In this document: positions 8,626-15,519 of the stretch, in pieces
Numbering within the stretch: position 1 is the stretch's first letter
How the letters are laid out: each line of letters starts with the position of its first letter
Origin: MGBC163016 sp964631345
Lineage (GTDB): Bacteria > Actinomycetota > Coriobacteriia > Coriobacteriales > Eggerthellaceae
DNA: 64,000 nucleotides
NCBI GenBank assembly: GCA_964631345.1
Contig: CAZVWE010000004.1
Location: 1-64,000, forward strand
Reading direction: 5' to 3'
Program-made: the position numbers and the translations under genes
Notes under the pieces: generated by a model
Told to the model about the DNA's origin: nothing
Databases searched by the model: none
Seen by the model: only the letters and a program-made list of their open reading frames with translations

Positions 8626-8725
8626 GCGTTAGCAAAGCCTGACAAGAACGTGTTAGCAAAATGTACCGACAAAACGTGTTAACAAAATGTATTAACAAAA
8701 AACTTAAAAGGATGCGTTAGCAAAG
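8626..8725. repeat. Five-copy iteron array between kinase and radical SAM gene
   Basis: Five near-identical 12-mers of consensus GYRTTARCAAAR start at 8626, 8650, 8676, 8689 and 8714. The intervals are 24, 26, 13 and 25 bases, i.e. one or two steps of about 12.5. Larger repeats contain them: a 23-base unit at 8615-8637 and 8703-8725 (22/23 identical), and a 26-base tandem pair at 8647-8672/8673-8698. The region is non-coding in all frames and lies in the divergent intergenic space, so a protein-binding operator array is plausible. Confidence 0.8.
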
Positions 8726-8789
8726 ACGTCAAACGTGGAAATTTGGATAGAGATTTTACCAATCGTCACATTGGACAAAGGATGGGCAC

Positions 8790-10094
8790 ATGAAGATATC
8801 GAAATACGTCATTGAGTCACGGCGTGATGGAGATGTGGCATTGTTCGACTCGCGAACAGGTACAGCGTTGTTTACGAGTGACGAAGAGTACCAAGCGATT
8901 TTAGACGCAATGGCAGGTAAATCGGTCTCAAATGGATTCCAGTTGTTAGAAGCCCTAAAACAGAATGGATTCTTGGTAGATGAAAGCGCCGATGAAGTCG
9001 CCGATCAAAAAGCGCTTTTTCAAAAAACTCAACAAGACTGCTCGACTGTGAGACTGTGCCTAGCACCAACCTATGCCTGCAATCTAGACTGCCATTACTG
9101 TTACGAAAAAGGCGTCAAAGAACAGTCTCAAAAAATGGCCATGTCTGTAGTAGATGCGGTGATAAGGTTCGTTGAGCAACTTTATGACCTATATCATTTC
9201 CAAACGCTGGAAGTGGAGTGGTATGGCGGTGATCCCTCTCTTGCACTAGATCGCGTAGAGTCTCTTTCCAAAGGGATGATCGACTTTTGTGCAAAGCATA
9301 ATGTGCAATACTCCGCTTTCATGCTTTCTAACTGCACCTGCATAGATGCTGATGCCGCTAAGCTTTTGAAGGATGTGCATGTTGACAATGTTTTGATAAC
9401 GCTTGATGGCCCACATGATCAACATAACAATCGACGCCCACGCATTGACGGTAAAGACTCATATGAATCCACAATGCAAGCTATCGCTTATATGCTCGAT
9501 GCGGGAATTAAAGTTGATATTCAATCAAATATCGACAAGGTCGGAGCAAGTTGGTTTTCTGATCTTTCGAATGAGATGCAAGATCGCTTCGGAATAACTC
9601 CTCGCACAGCAAAGCTTAACGATTACTACGGTTCGTTTGGATGCGGCAAGTTTTGCAGCCCTGGATTCGATCTATTTGATCACGAAGAATTTGCTCATTA
9701 CGATTTCGAGGTTCTCAAAGCTTCGCATCCTTCCGCCGAACAGGTTCAAGCGCGCTTAATGCCCGCACCATTGTTCTGCAGCGGACAAATGGAGAGCTCG
9801 TTTGTGATTGATGCAAAAGGTGATGTGTTTAAGTGCGATGGCCGCATAGGAGATGCAGAGTACAAGATTTGTAATGTACAAGACGAAAACCTTGAACCTG
9901 CGATACGCAACTTTGACACAGCACTCATATATCCTTTTGACGACAAAGGATGCATTGACTGCAACTTACTTCCGCTTTGCTTAGGAACTTGTAAGTGGGA
10001 ACGTGAATGTTGCGGATACCCTTGCCATCCGCTTCGATACATGCTTGATGACTACTTGTGGCTCTTGCGCGATTGCCAACTTGCGGAAGGCTAG
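8790..10094 (+). CDS. Radical SAM/SPASM peptide-maturase-like protein
   Basis: This 434-residue enzyme has three parts. The N-terminal domain (about 1-85) resembles the small peptide-recognition or anSME-like leader domains seen in RiPP maturases. The radical SAM core has the [4Fe-4S]-SAM motif C97-x3-C101-x2-C104 (CNLDCHYC) and the Gly-rich strand EWYGGDPSL. The C-terminal SPASM domain has C388, C391, C397 (CIDCNLLPLC) and C401, plus C407, C408 and C412 for auxiliary clusters. Such proteins modify peptides (thioether, C-C links) or sulfatases. No precursor peptide, sulfatase or exporter is adjacent, so the substrate is unknown. The SD AAAGGA is 7 bases before the ATG. It is divergent from the two-component system, across the iteron array. 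Confidence 0.88.
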   Translation: MKISKYVIESRRDGDVALFDSRTGTALFTSDEEYQAILDAMAGKSVSNGFQLLEALKQNGFLVDESADEVADQKALFQKTQQDCSTVRLCLAPTYACNLDCHYCYEKGVKEQSQKMAMSVVDAVIRFVEQLYDLYHFQTLEVEWYGGDPSLALDRVESLSKGMIDFCAKHNVQYSAFMLSNCTCIDADAAKLLKDVHVDNVLITLDGPHDQHNNRRPRIDGKDSYESTMQAIAYMLDAGIKVDIQSNIDKVGASWFSDLSNEMQDRFGITPRTAKLNDYYGSFGCGKFCSPGFDLFDHEEFAHYDFEVLKASHPSAEQVQARLMPAPLFCSGQMESSFVIDAKGDVFKCDGRIGDAEYKICNVQDENLEPAIRNFDTALIYPFDDKGCIDCNLLPLCLGTCKWERECCGYPCHPLRYMLDDYLWLLRDCQLAEG

Positions 10095-10181
10095 GCAAAC
10101 AGCCAAGTCGGAGTCCAACAGTTTATCCTGTTTCTTAGGCTATCCCGATGAATTCATGGAGTTTAATGAACACCAGCCATC

Positions 10182-11495
10182 TCACAGTAGAGCCGACATA
10201 TACACCGGAAGGTAAACCACAGCACCATTCACTTCTACATTTGATTCACAGAGAACAATCGCCTGCTCTATCCCGTAGTTCGTGATCGTGAGAAGTTGCG
10301 TGAGCGCGCTATGGCGCTTATAGGTTTTCCCAGATTTCACCTCAATAGGTAATACACCGGCACTTTCCTGAATCAAAAAATCTATCTCCCCGAGTTTCCG
10401 ATTACGAAAAAAGTAACCTCCGTGCCCATGCGCATGAAACTCCTGTGCGACTGCATTCTCGTAGATCGCCCCGTAGTTAACACTAAAATCATTCGAAACG
10501 AGATCCCGTACTACATCCATCCCGCACGCTGCTGATAACAGTCCGACATCGTTCATAAAAAGTTTGAAGAAACTTCTGTTCTCTGCAAGTTTAAGGGGTC
10601 GCTTCGGTTCAGTTACATTCCGCACCGGAATGGCGACTCCCGCATCCATCAACCAGATAAAATCATCCTTGTAGCGCTCATAGGTTCCTCGTGGAGCAAT
10701 TGCCGCAAAATTGAAACGCTTAGTTTGCGAATCAAGCTGAGATGGCATCTCGTCGAATATTTCACGAATAGCGAGCTTTTTGTTGTCACCCGCATACTTC
10801 GCGATGTCAAATCGATAAAGCTGAATAATATCATTTTGACGATTGACCAAGGTCTGTACATCATGACTTTGAATAAACTCATTCACAGGACGTGGCATTC
10901 CCCCTGCGATCAGGTAGCGGTGAAAGAGCTTGAGAAATCTCTCGTGAACAGCTTGATTTACAGGGCGCCTTTGAGCGAAGGCATCTGTAAGTTCACCCCA
11001 GGCCTCCTGTCCCACACCGTTCGCCCAACAGAACTCCTCAAAATCTAGAGGATACATCTCCACAATATGAAGATAGCCAACAGGTGCCGAGCGTAGATCC
11101 TTTAACTCCACACCCAGAAGCGATCCCGAAAGTATGTAGTCAAAGTCAGTACGCTGCGTGAGATATTTGATAAGCGTAAGCGCTTCTTTGCATTCTTGCA
11201 CTTCGTCGATAAAAATAACGGTACAACCTGCTTCAAGAGGTGCATCAGCATACGCTGAAATCGCCAAGAACATATCCTCTGAGGATTGCGCTTCATTAAA
11301 CGCCCTTAATACTTCAGTCTGATCGATCAGATCGAACTTGACGACATTGCGATATTGATCTTGGATGAACTTATCGACAAGGAACGTTTTTCCGACTTGT
11401 CGAGCCCCCATAACAAGAAGCGCCTCATTATTTTTAGTGCGCTTCCATTCCTGCAGTAACTTTTCGGCTTTCCTCTTAAGCACCGATACCACCAT
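10182..11495 (-). CDS. AAA+ ATPase with DUF4143 C-terminal domain
   Basis: A 437-residue protein of the AAA_14/DUF4143 family. Walker A is GARQVGKT (30-37) and Walker B is CTVIFIDEVQE (about 92-102). The C-terminal DUF4143 domain ends in a nuclease-like core, GEIDFLIQ...LPIEVKSGK, which keeps the D-E-x-K arrangement of PD-(D/E)xK folds. These ATPases are common, often multicopy, accessory genes of gut anaerobes and archaea with no firmly known role. The upstream region carries a promoter overlaid with three phased TTTGCAA motifs. It converges on the radical SAM gene. Confidence 0.9.
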   Translation of the reverse strand: MVVSVLKRKAEKLLQEWKRTKNNEALLVMGARQVGKTFLVDKFIQDQYRNVVKFDLIDQTEVLRAFNEAQSSEDMFLAISAYADAPLEAGCTVIFIDEVQECKEALTLIKYLTQRTDFDYILSGSLLGVELKDLRSAPVGYLHIVEMYPLDFEEFCWANGVGQEAWGELTDAFAQRRPVNQAVHERFLKLFHRYLIAGGMPRPVNEFIQSHDVQTLVNRQNDIIQLYRFDIAKYAGDNKKLAIREIFDEMPSQLDSQTKRFNFAAIAPRGTYERYKDDFIWLMDAGVAIPVRNVTEPKRPLKLAENRSFFKLFMNDVGLLSAACGMDVVRDLVSNDFSVNYGAIYENAVAQEFHAHGHGGYFFRNRKLGEIDFLIQESAGVLPIEVKSGKTYKRHSALTQLLTITNYGIEQAIVLCESNVEVNGAVVYLPVYMSALL

Positions 11496-11517
11496 TGTTC
11501 TCTATGGCTTACTAGAA

Positions 11518-11597
11518 TGTATTTTGCAATCCGATATTAGCAATCAAAAGTGTATTTTGCAAACCTATTTTGAAGTAATAAATCGCACTTTGCAAAC
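11518..11597. repeat. Three TTTGCAA motifs phased at 33 bp
   Basis: The 12-mer TGTATTTTGCAA occurs at 11518-11529 and 11551-11562. A shorter third copy (TTTGCAAACC, 11589-11598) keeps the exact 33-base register. Thirty-three bases is about three helical turns, so the motifs lie on one face of the DNA. The middle copy is the -35 element of the DUF4143 ATPase promoter and the first lies near the transcription start. Confidence 0.75.
11534..11562 (-). promoter_or_regulatory. Probable promoter of the DUF4143 ATPase gene
   Basis: On the minus strand TTGCAA (11562-11557), a 17-base spacer and TAATAT (11539-11534) form a good sigma-70-type promoter about 40 bases before the ATG. The same hexamer pair occurs at the groESL promoter. 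Confidence 0.65.
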
Positions 11598-11713
11598 CGA
11601 ATCTCAATACAAGTTGGACTAGTCAAGCTTCGAGCTGGATGACATAAGACGTTCATAATGTCATCGCGTGATGACCTGAACCTCTTGATGCAGTCTTTTG
11701 TCATGCGCTAGAT

Positions 11714-11740
11714 GAAACATTAGACGTGACCCTTTATCTC
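11714..11740. repeat. Left copy of 27-bp direct repeat flanking the PPOX-SRAP segment
   Basis: This 27-base sequence (core ATTAGACGTGACCCTTTA) matches 13040-13066 in the same orientation at 24 of 27 positions. It overlaps the stop codon of the PPOX-type gene. Confidence 0.8.
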
Positions 11741-12149
11741 AGGCCAGGCGAACTCCTGCGTCGTCTCCTGGCGTAAGTGAATACACCTCTTCCACATGCA
11801 GCCAACAGACACCTTTGGAGTAGTAGTCGTATCCCATAGAGCTCAGTATCTGATGGACTTGTGCTGCGATCATCTCATATCGCTCACCTTCATTCTCATA
11901 GGTGACTGTGCCCTTCACTTGATACCCATGGGTCTCGTCCCACACACTGACCGCCATCTTCGAGCCAGCATTCACATTGGCAAGTGTCTTATTCATGTAC
12001 TGATCCGAGATCATCACAGTCTCATCGTCATATGCCTGCTTCATTGAGCAACAGATGACGTTCGGCATGCCATTTGCATCCGTAGTAGCAACAGCAGCTG
12101 CGTACACATTATTTATCATGTCCATGCAGTCTTGTGGCATCTTCGCCAT
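11739..12149 (-). CDS. Pyridoxamine 5'-phosphate oxidase-like flavin/FMN-binding protein
   Basis: A 136-residue small split-barrel protein of the PNPOx-like family. Visible are the N-terminal CMDMINNVYAAAVATTDANGMPNVI strand pair that packs on FMN, the MISDQYMNKTLANV segment, and KMAVSVWDETHGYQVKGTVTY. These proteins bind FMN or F420-like cofactors and reduce small substrates; this one lacks a recognisable specific function. A strong SD (AGGAGG) precedes the ATG. It lies inside the segment bounded by 27-bp direct repeats. Confidence 0.8.
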   Translation of the reverse strand: MAKMPQDCMDMINNVYAAAVATTDANGMPNVICCSMKQAYDDETVMISDQYMNKTLANVNAGSKMAVSVWDETHGYQVKGTVTYENEGERYEMIAAQVHQILSSMGYDYYSKGVCWLHVEEVYSLTPGDDAGVRLA

Positions 12150-12297
12150 TTTTAATACCTCCTGCGAGCATTGTCTTTACTCCACGACAATATTCTCACA
12201 AATGATATCGGTTCCATGAGACAACGTATCATAAGAGCTAAAGGTGAGAATTATGAGAATATGGACGCATTAATGATTTGCACAGAAAGGACGAACG

Positions 12298-12942
12298 ATG
12301 TGCGGCAGGTTCGTCATGCTGACATACGACGAAGTAATTGATGTGATACGGAGCATCGAGATGGATGCTCCGTATCACATCGAGTCCGATTGGCTTGCAA
12401 GGCGCCCGTCAGCCTATCCAGGTTCTATCGTTCCCGTCATTACTGAGAACGGGGGCATTTTGAAGCCCCAGAACCTGAAATGGGGGTTCGAAACGGATTG
12501 GCAGAAGAGCCTTGTATTCAACACACGCCTTGAGACGGCGCTGGGATCTAATCCCGGTATGTGGAAAGGACCTATCAGCGAGGGCAGGTGCGTCGTTGCG
12601 ACTGCCGGTTTCTTCGAGCCTCATGCAACCGAGACCATCCGCAGCCCGAGATCCGGACGACAGATCAAGCGGCAGTACCTTTTCGATGCCAAAGACGATA
12701 GCCCAACTCTCCTCGCTGCCGTCAGAGACGCGGATGCATTCTCAATCGTCACGACGGAACCGAATCGAATAGTGGCGCCCATCCACAAGAGGATGCCCAT
12801 CGTCCTCAGACGCGAAGACGTGCCCATCTGGATGAACGGCGACTTTGCAAGCCTTGCTGACAGGAACGCAATAGATCTAACCGTTCAGCCCGAAGACGAG
12901 CTGCACTCATCTGACGCGCCAATCCAGCAGAGCCTGCTATAG
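12298..12942 (+). CDS. SRAP-domain abasic-site-processing protein (HMCES/YedK family)
   Basis: A 214-residue protein beginning MCGRFVML. Cys2, exposed after Met removal, is the catalytic residue that crosslinks abasic sites in single-stranded DNA. The family's Asn (VFNTRLET), Glu (GFFEPH) and His (PIHKRMPIVL) motifs are present in order. It protects abasic DNA during replication and SOS repair. The SD AAAGGA is upstream. Its sequence is noticeably more GC-rich than the nearby chromosome (35 G+C in the 60 bases from 12541), and it sits in the repeat-flanked segment, consistent with acquisition. Confidence 0.92.
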   Translation: MCGRFVMLTYDEVIDVIRSIEMDAPYHIESDWLARRPSAYPGSIVPVITENGGILKPQNLKWGFETDWQKSLVFNTRLETALGSNPGMWKGPISEGRCVVATAGFFEPHATETIRSPRSGRQIKRQYLFDAKDDSPTLLAAVRDADAFSIVTTEPNRIVAPIHKRMPIVLRREDVPIWMNGDFASLADRNAIDLTVQPEDELHSSDAPIQQSLL

Positions 12943-13020
12943 CTCATCGTCGTACACCTTCTCCTCGACGAACCATTTCGGATCCTCGTAATACAGGTTC
13001 GTCGTGATCTTGCCGATTCT
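12937..13020 (-). pseudogene. 3' coding remnant of an unidentified gene
   Basis: The minus strand between the SRAP stop and the right 27-bp repeat reads open for 27 codons ending in TAG. It gives RIGKITTNLYYEDPKWF followed by VEEKVYDDEL. Composition is protein-like (paired aromatic and acidic residues) and GC-rich like SRAP. No start codon or domain is recognisable, and the frame is lost at the AT-rich junction near 13021. It may be the tail of a gene truncated when the segment was inserted or rearranged. Confidence 0.4.
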
Positions 13021-13039
13021 AACTTTATTTATGTTTCAA

Positions 13040-13066
13040 GAGACATTAGATGTGACCCTTTGTCTC
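13040..13066. repeat. Right copy of 27-bp direct repeat
   Basis: Pairs with 11714-11740 (24/27 identical, same orientation). It is followed by a 15-base perfect tandem duplication (13058-13072 and 13073-13087, unit CTTTGTCTCCATACT) and a partial third copy. Confidence 0.8.
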
Positions 13067-13095
13067 CATACTCTTTGTCTCCATACTTTGTCCAT

Positions 13096-13130
13096 AGAAA
13101 AAGGTCACTGGCCTGGAAGTCAGTGACCTT
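13096..13130 (-). terminator. Intrinsic terminator after tRNA-Ala
   Basis: A perfect 10-bp stem (13101-13110 with 13121-13130, AAGGTCACTG/CAGTGACCTT) is followed on the minus strand by TTTTTCTAT. It lies nine bases past the tRNA-Ala 3' end and is a textbook rho-independent terminator for it. Confidence 0.9.
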
Positions 13131-13138
13131 CTAAATGT

Positions 13139-13214
13139 TGGTGGAGACGATGGGACTTGAACCCACGACATCCACGTTGCGAACGTGGCGCTCTCCCAAC
13201 TGAGCTACGCCCCC
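13139..13214 (-). tRNA. tRNA-Ala (anticodon CGC)
   Basis: A complete 76-nt cloverleaf. The acceptor GGGGGCG pairs with CGTCTCC with the diagnostic G3:U70 wobble of tRNA-Ala. The anticodon arm is CCACG/CGTGG around TTCGCAA, giving anticodon CGC. The CCA end is encoded. It decodes GCG. The repeat-flanked accessory segment ends about 70 bases downstream of its 3' end. Confidence 0.95.
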
Positions 13215-13256
13215 AAATGCGTCAAAAGACACAGGCAATAATTTTAACCGGTAATT

Positions 13257-13601
13257 CTAAGAAATGACTCTTTCTTCATCATGAAAAAGCATCACATTTT
13301 CTGGTGAAGGCTCAGGTGGCGTATCGTCGATGAACTCACCAAACAATGGCTCACCATCTTGAGAAAGCTCGACCATTCCAGTTAAGACATCTGCATACTG
13401 ATAAGAATGTCTTGCAGTACGACCACGCTTACGATCAACTTCCATAATAAATAATCTGGGATGCACCTGCGTAAGGATGCCTTCATTCTCAACGATTTTC
13501 GAACGACCCATATTCGCACGAACCTTAATGCGCTGTCCAACAAAGTCGCCTAAAGTATCATGGATAGAATCGACGATCTGTGCTTGTTTAGCCAAATCCA
13601 T
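13257..13601 (-). CDS. Veg-family protein (DUF1021)
   Basis: This 114-residue protein matches the small Veg family. A conserved core GRSKIVENEGILTQVHPRLF is followed by IMEVD and SYQYADVLTGMVEL. The family folds as a small SH3-like barrel; in Bacillus subtilis Veg influences biofilm gene expression. The C-terminal ~30 residues (acidic, Pro-rich) extend beyond the usual ~85-residue length. It lies just upstream of tRNA-Ala on the same strand. The SD AAGGTGG precedes the ATG. Confidence 0.85.
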   Translation of the reverse strand: MDLAKQAQIVDSIHDTLGDFVGQRIKVRANMGRSKIVENEGILTQVHPRLFIMEVDRKRGRTARHSYQYADVLTGMVELSQDGEPLFGEFIDDTPPEPSPENVMLFHDEERVIS

Positions 13602-13729
13602 TGAAAACCACCTTCAAAAGCTCGCTTCATTTTTGTCGTCGGATATACTAGCATCCTAGACGGCGAACGGCTAGTTAAGGACAGTAAACGGTTATTTATA
13701 GAGAACCAATCAGAAAAGGATCCCAAATT

Positions 13730-14761
13730 ATGGCTTTGACATCGTTTTTCTCAAACGCAAGTCTTCAAGATCTTCCTGAATTTGGAACAGCACATGCAAC
13801 CGATTTAGACAGTGGCACAGGATGTACCGTGTTCGTTTGCCCCGAAGGAGCAACCGCTGGCGTAGATGTTAGAGGTGGAGCCCCTGCCACTCGCGAGACA
13901 GATTTGCTCAAACCCGAAAACATGATCCAAAAAATTCATGCTGTAATGCTTTCGGGCGGTTCAGCGTTTGGCCTTGAATCTATGTGCGGAGCCATGGAAG
14001 TTCTTGCGAATAATAAAATCGGGTTCGAACTTGGTGGTGCTGTAGTGCCAATTGTTTGCGGTGCATGCCTATTTGATCTACTTATCGGAAAAGCTAATTG
14101 GCCAGACAAGAAGATGGGTGCAGAAGCAACTAAAGCAGCCCTTGCGAATATGGGTGGCGACACAGAGATGGGAAACATCGGTGCTGGCACCGGAGCCACT
14201 GTCGGAAAACTAGGACTACCAACACAAGCCATGAAAGCTGGCTTTGGGTGGTCAGGCGTGCGTATGGGCGATCTAGTTGTCATAGCTTGTGTTGCCGTAA
14301 ACGCATCGGGCAATATTGTTGATAGCGATGGACAATGGATTGCGGGCACACTTGGCGCAGATGGCAAAGTCGAAGACCCGTTACTTGCAGCATTTAAAAC
14401 AAGAGCTGCTATGGAGACAGCGCACATAAACGATTCTTGCAACAACGCAGAAGATAGCTCTTCACCAACAACAAATACAACACTTGGATGCATACTTACA
14501 AATGCAAAGCTCAGTAAAGCCCAAGCAACAAAAGTCGCTCAAATCGCACAGGATGGATATGCGCGAGCAATACGGCCTGTACACACACTAAACGACGGAG
14601 ATGCCATATTTACAATGGCGTCTTGTAAGGTAGATACTGAAACCGATGTGGTTGCAATAGCTGCAACAAATGCAATGGAAGATGCTATAAGAAAAGCTGC
14701 TTTAAATGCGCAAGGAGCATACGGGCTTAAAGCTTTCTGTGATATACATAAAACACTTTAG
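13730..14761 (+). CDS. P1 family (DmpA-type) peptidase, S58
   Basis: A 343-residue Ntn-hydrolase-fold aminopeptidase-like protein. Family blocks seen include GTGCTVFVCPEGATAGVDVRGG (split here: GTGCTVFV, then CPEGATAGVDVRGG), the glycine-rich MLSGGSAFGLE and NIGAGTGATVGKL. The self-cleavage and nucleophile region is TTNTTLGCIL, followed by ARAIRPVHTLNDGDAIF. Maturation would split the chain before the Thr of the TNTT segment into alpha and beta subunits. Substrates in the family include D- or beta-aminopeptides. The SD AAAAGGA is upstream. A PAP2 phosphatase follows 14 bases later. Confidence 0.88.
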   Translation: MALTSFFSNASLQDLPEFGTAHATDLDSGTGCTVFVCPEGATAGVDVRGGAPATRETDLLKPENMIQKIHAVMLSGGSAFGLESMCGAMEVLANNKIGFELGGAVVPIVCGACLFDLLIGKANWPDKKMGAEATKAALANMGGDTEMGNIGAGTGATVGKLGLPTQAMKAGFGWSGVRMGDLVVIACVAVNASGNIVDSDGQWIAGTLGADGKVEDPLLAAFKTRAAMETAHINDSCNNAEDSSSPTTNTTLGCILTNAKLSKAQATKVAQIAQDGYARAIRPVHTLNDGDAIFTMASCKVDTETDVVAIAATNAMEDAIRKAALNAQGAYGLKAFCDIHKTL

Positions 14762-14775
14762 AGGCGACTTTAACT

Positions 14776-15333
14776 GTGAACCTAAGGATTCTCTACACTA
14801 TCCCACCCGATTATCCTGAGCGCTGGAAACAGTGGACACGAAAATTTCGAGGAAAAGGGTCTGTTAGACGTATAAAGGCGCTTCACGCAGTCGATAAAAT
14901 TCTTGTCGTTTTTTTCGTAGCTTTGTATCTCTTGCTTGCGTGGGGATGTATTAAATCTGCTCCTGCCGCAATAATTGGATATGTCGTATCTACTGCTATA
15001 TGTTTTGTAGTTGTGAGTCTTTTTCGAGCACGACACAATGAACCACGACCGTATGAGGTATTCGACATAAAACCTCTCGTTGCAAAAAAAGATCTTAAAA
15101 GCGGCAAATCGTTTCCTTCGCGCCATACATTTAGCGCATTTCTAATAGCAACGATGGCAGCAACCATCTTTCAGTCATTTGTGAGCATTTTTGTATTGAT
15201 ACTAGCAGGACTCCTCGGTGCAATTCGTGTTTTGGAAGGCGTGCATTTCATCCGCGATGTTACGGCGGGCGCCTTGATAGGTATCATCTGTGGGTTTCTA
15301 TGTATAGGATCGCTATTAGTTGCCCTGCTGTGA
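14776..15333 (+). CDS. PAP2-family phosphatase
   Basis: A 185-residue membrane protein with about 5 TM helices and the three PAP2 active-site motifs in order: RARHNEPRP (K/R-x6-RP type, about 89-97), FPSRHTFSA (PSxH, about 116-124) and RVLEGVHFIRDVTAG (SRx5HxxxD type, about 151-165). Members dephosphorylate lipid pyrophosphates such as undecaprenyl-PP or phosphatidic acid at the membrane. It starts with GTG, 14 bases after the P1 peptidase stop, probably in the same transcript. Confidence 0.88.
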   Translation: MNLRILYTIPPDYPERWKQWTRKFRGKGSVRRIKALHAVDKILVVFFVALYLLLAWGCIKSAPAAIIGYVVSTAICFVVVSLFRARHNEPRPYEVFDIKPLVAKKDLKSGKSFPSRHTFSAFLIATMAATIFQSFVSIFVLILAGLLGAIRVLEGVHFIRDVTAGALIGIICGFLCIGSLLVALL

Positions 15334-15443
15334 TGCATGTTGGCTCTAATCATTTGGAGTATTGTTCACAATTCCAGAAAAATTGATGATTTTATAGCGT
15401 TTCGCATAATGTTGTTTGTTTTAGTTTTCGCTCAAAATAAAGC

Positions 15444-15479
15444 ATTTGGCTAAGATTTTATAAATTCGTTCAGCCAAAT
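15444..15479. repeat. Inverted repeat upstream of the broken MFS gene
   Basis: Arms ATTTGGCT (15444-15451) and AGCCAAAT (15472-15479) with a 20-base AT-rich spacer, 40 bases before the transporter start. It could be a regulator site or a weak hairpin; nothing decides between them. Confidence 0.35.
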
Positions 15480-15519
15480 TTCCAACCATATAATTACGCG
15501 AATACTAAAGGCTTCTACC

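Noticed and set aside
8615..8725. Repeats considered as a CRISPR array
   Set aside because: Units are only 12 bases with 12-13-base or no real spacers, and no cas gene is in the window.
13936..14493. 185-codon open frame on the minus strand
   Set aside because: It lies wholly inside the P1 peptidase gene, lacks an SD and has a Ser/Pro/Ala-rich shadow composition.
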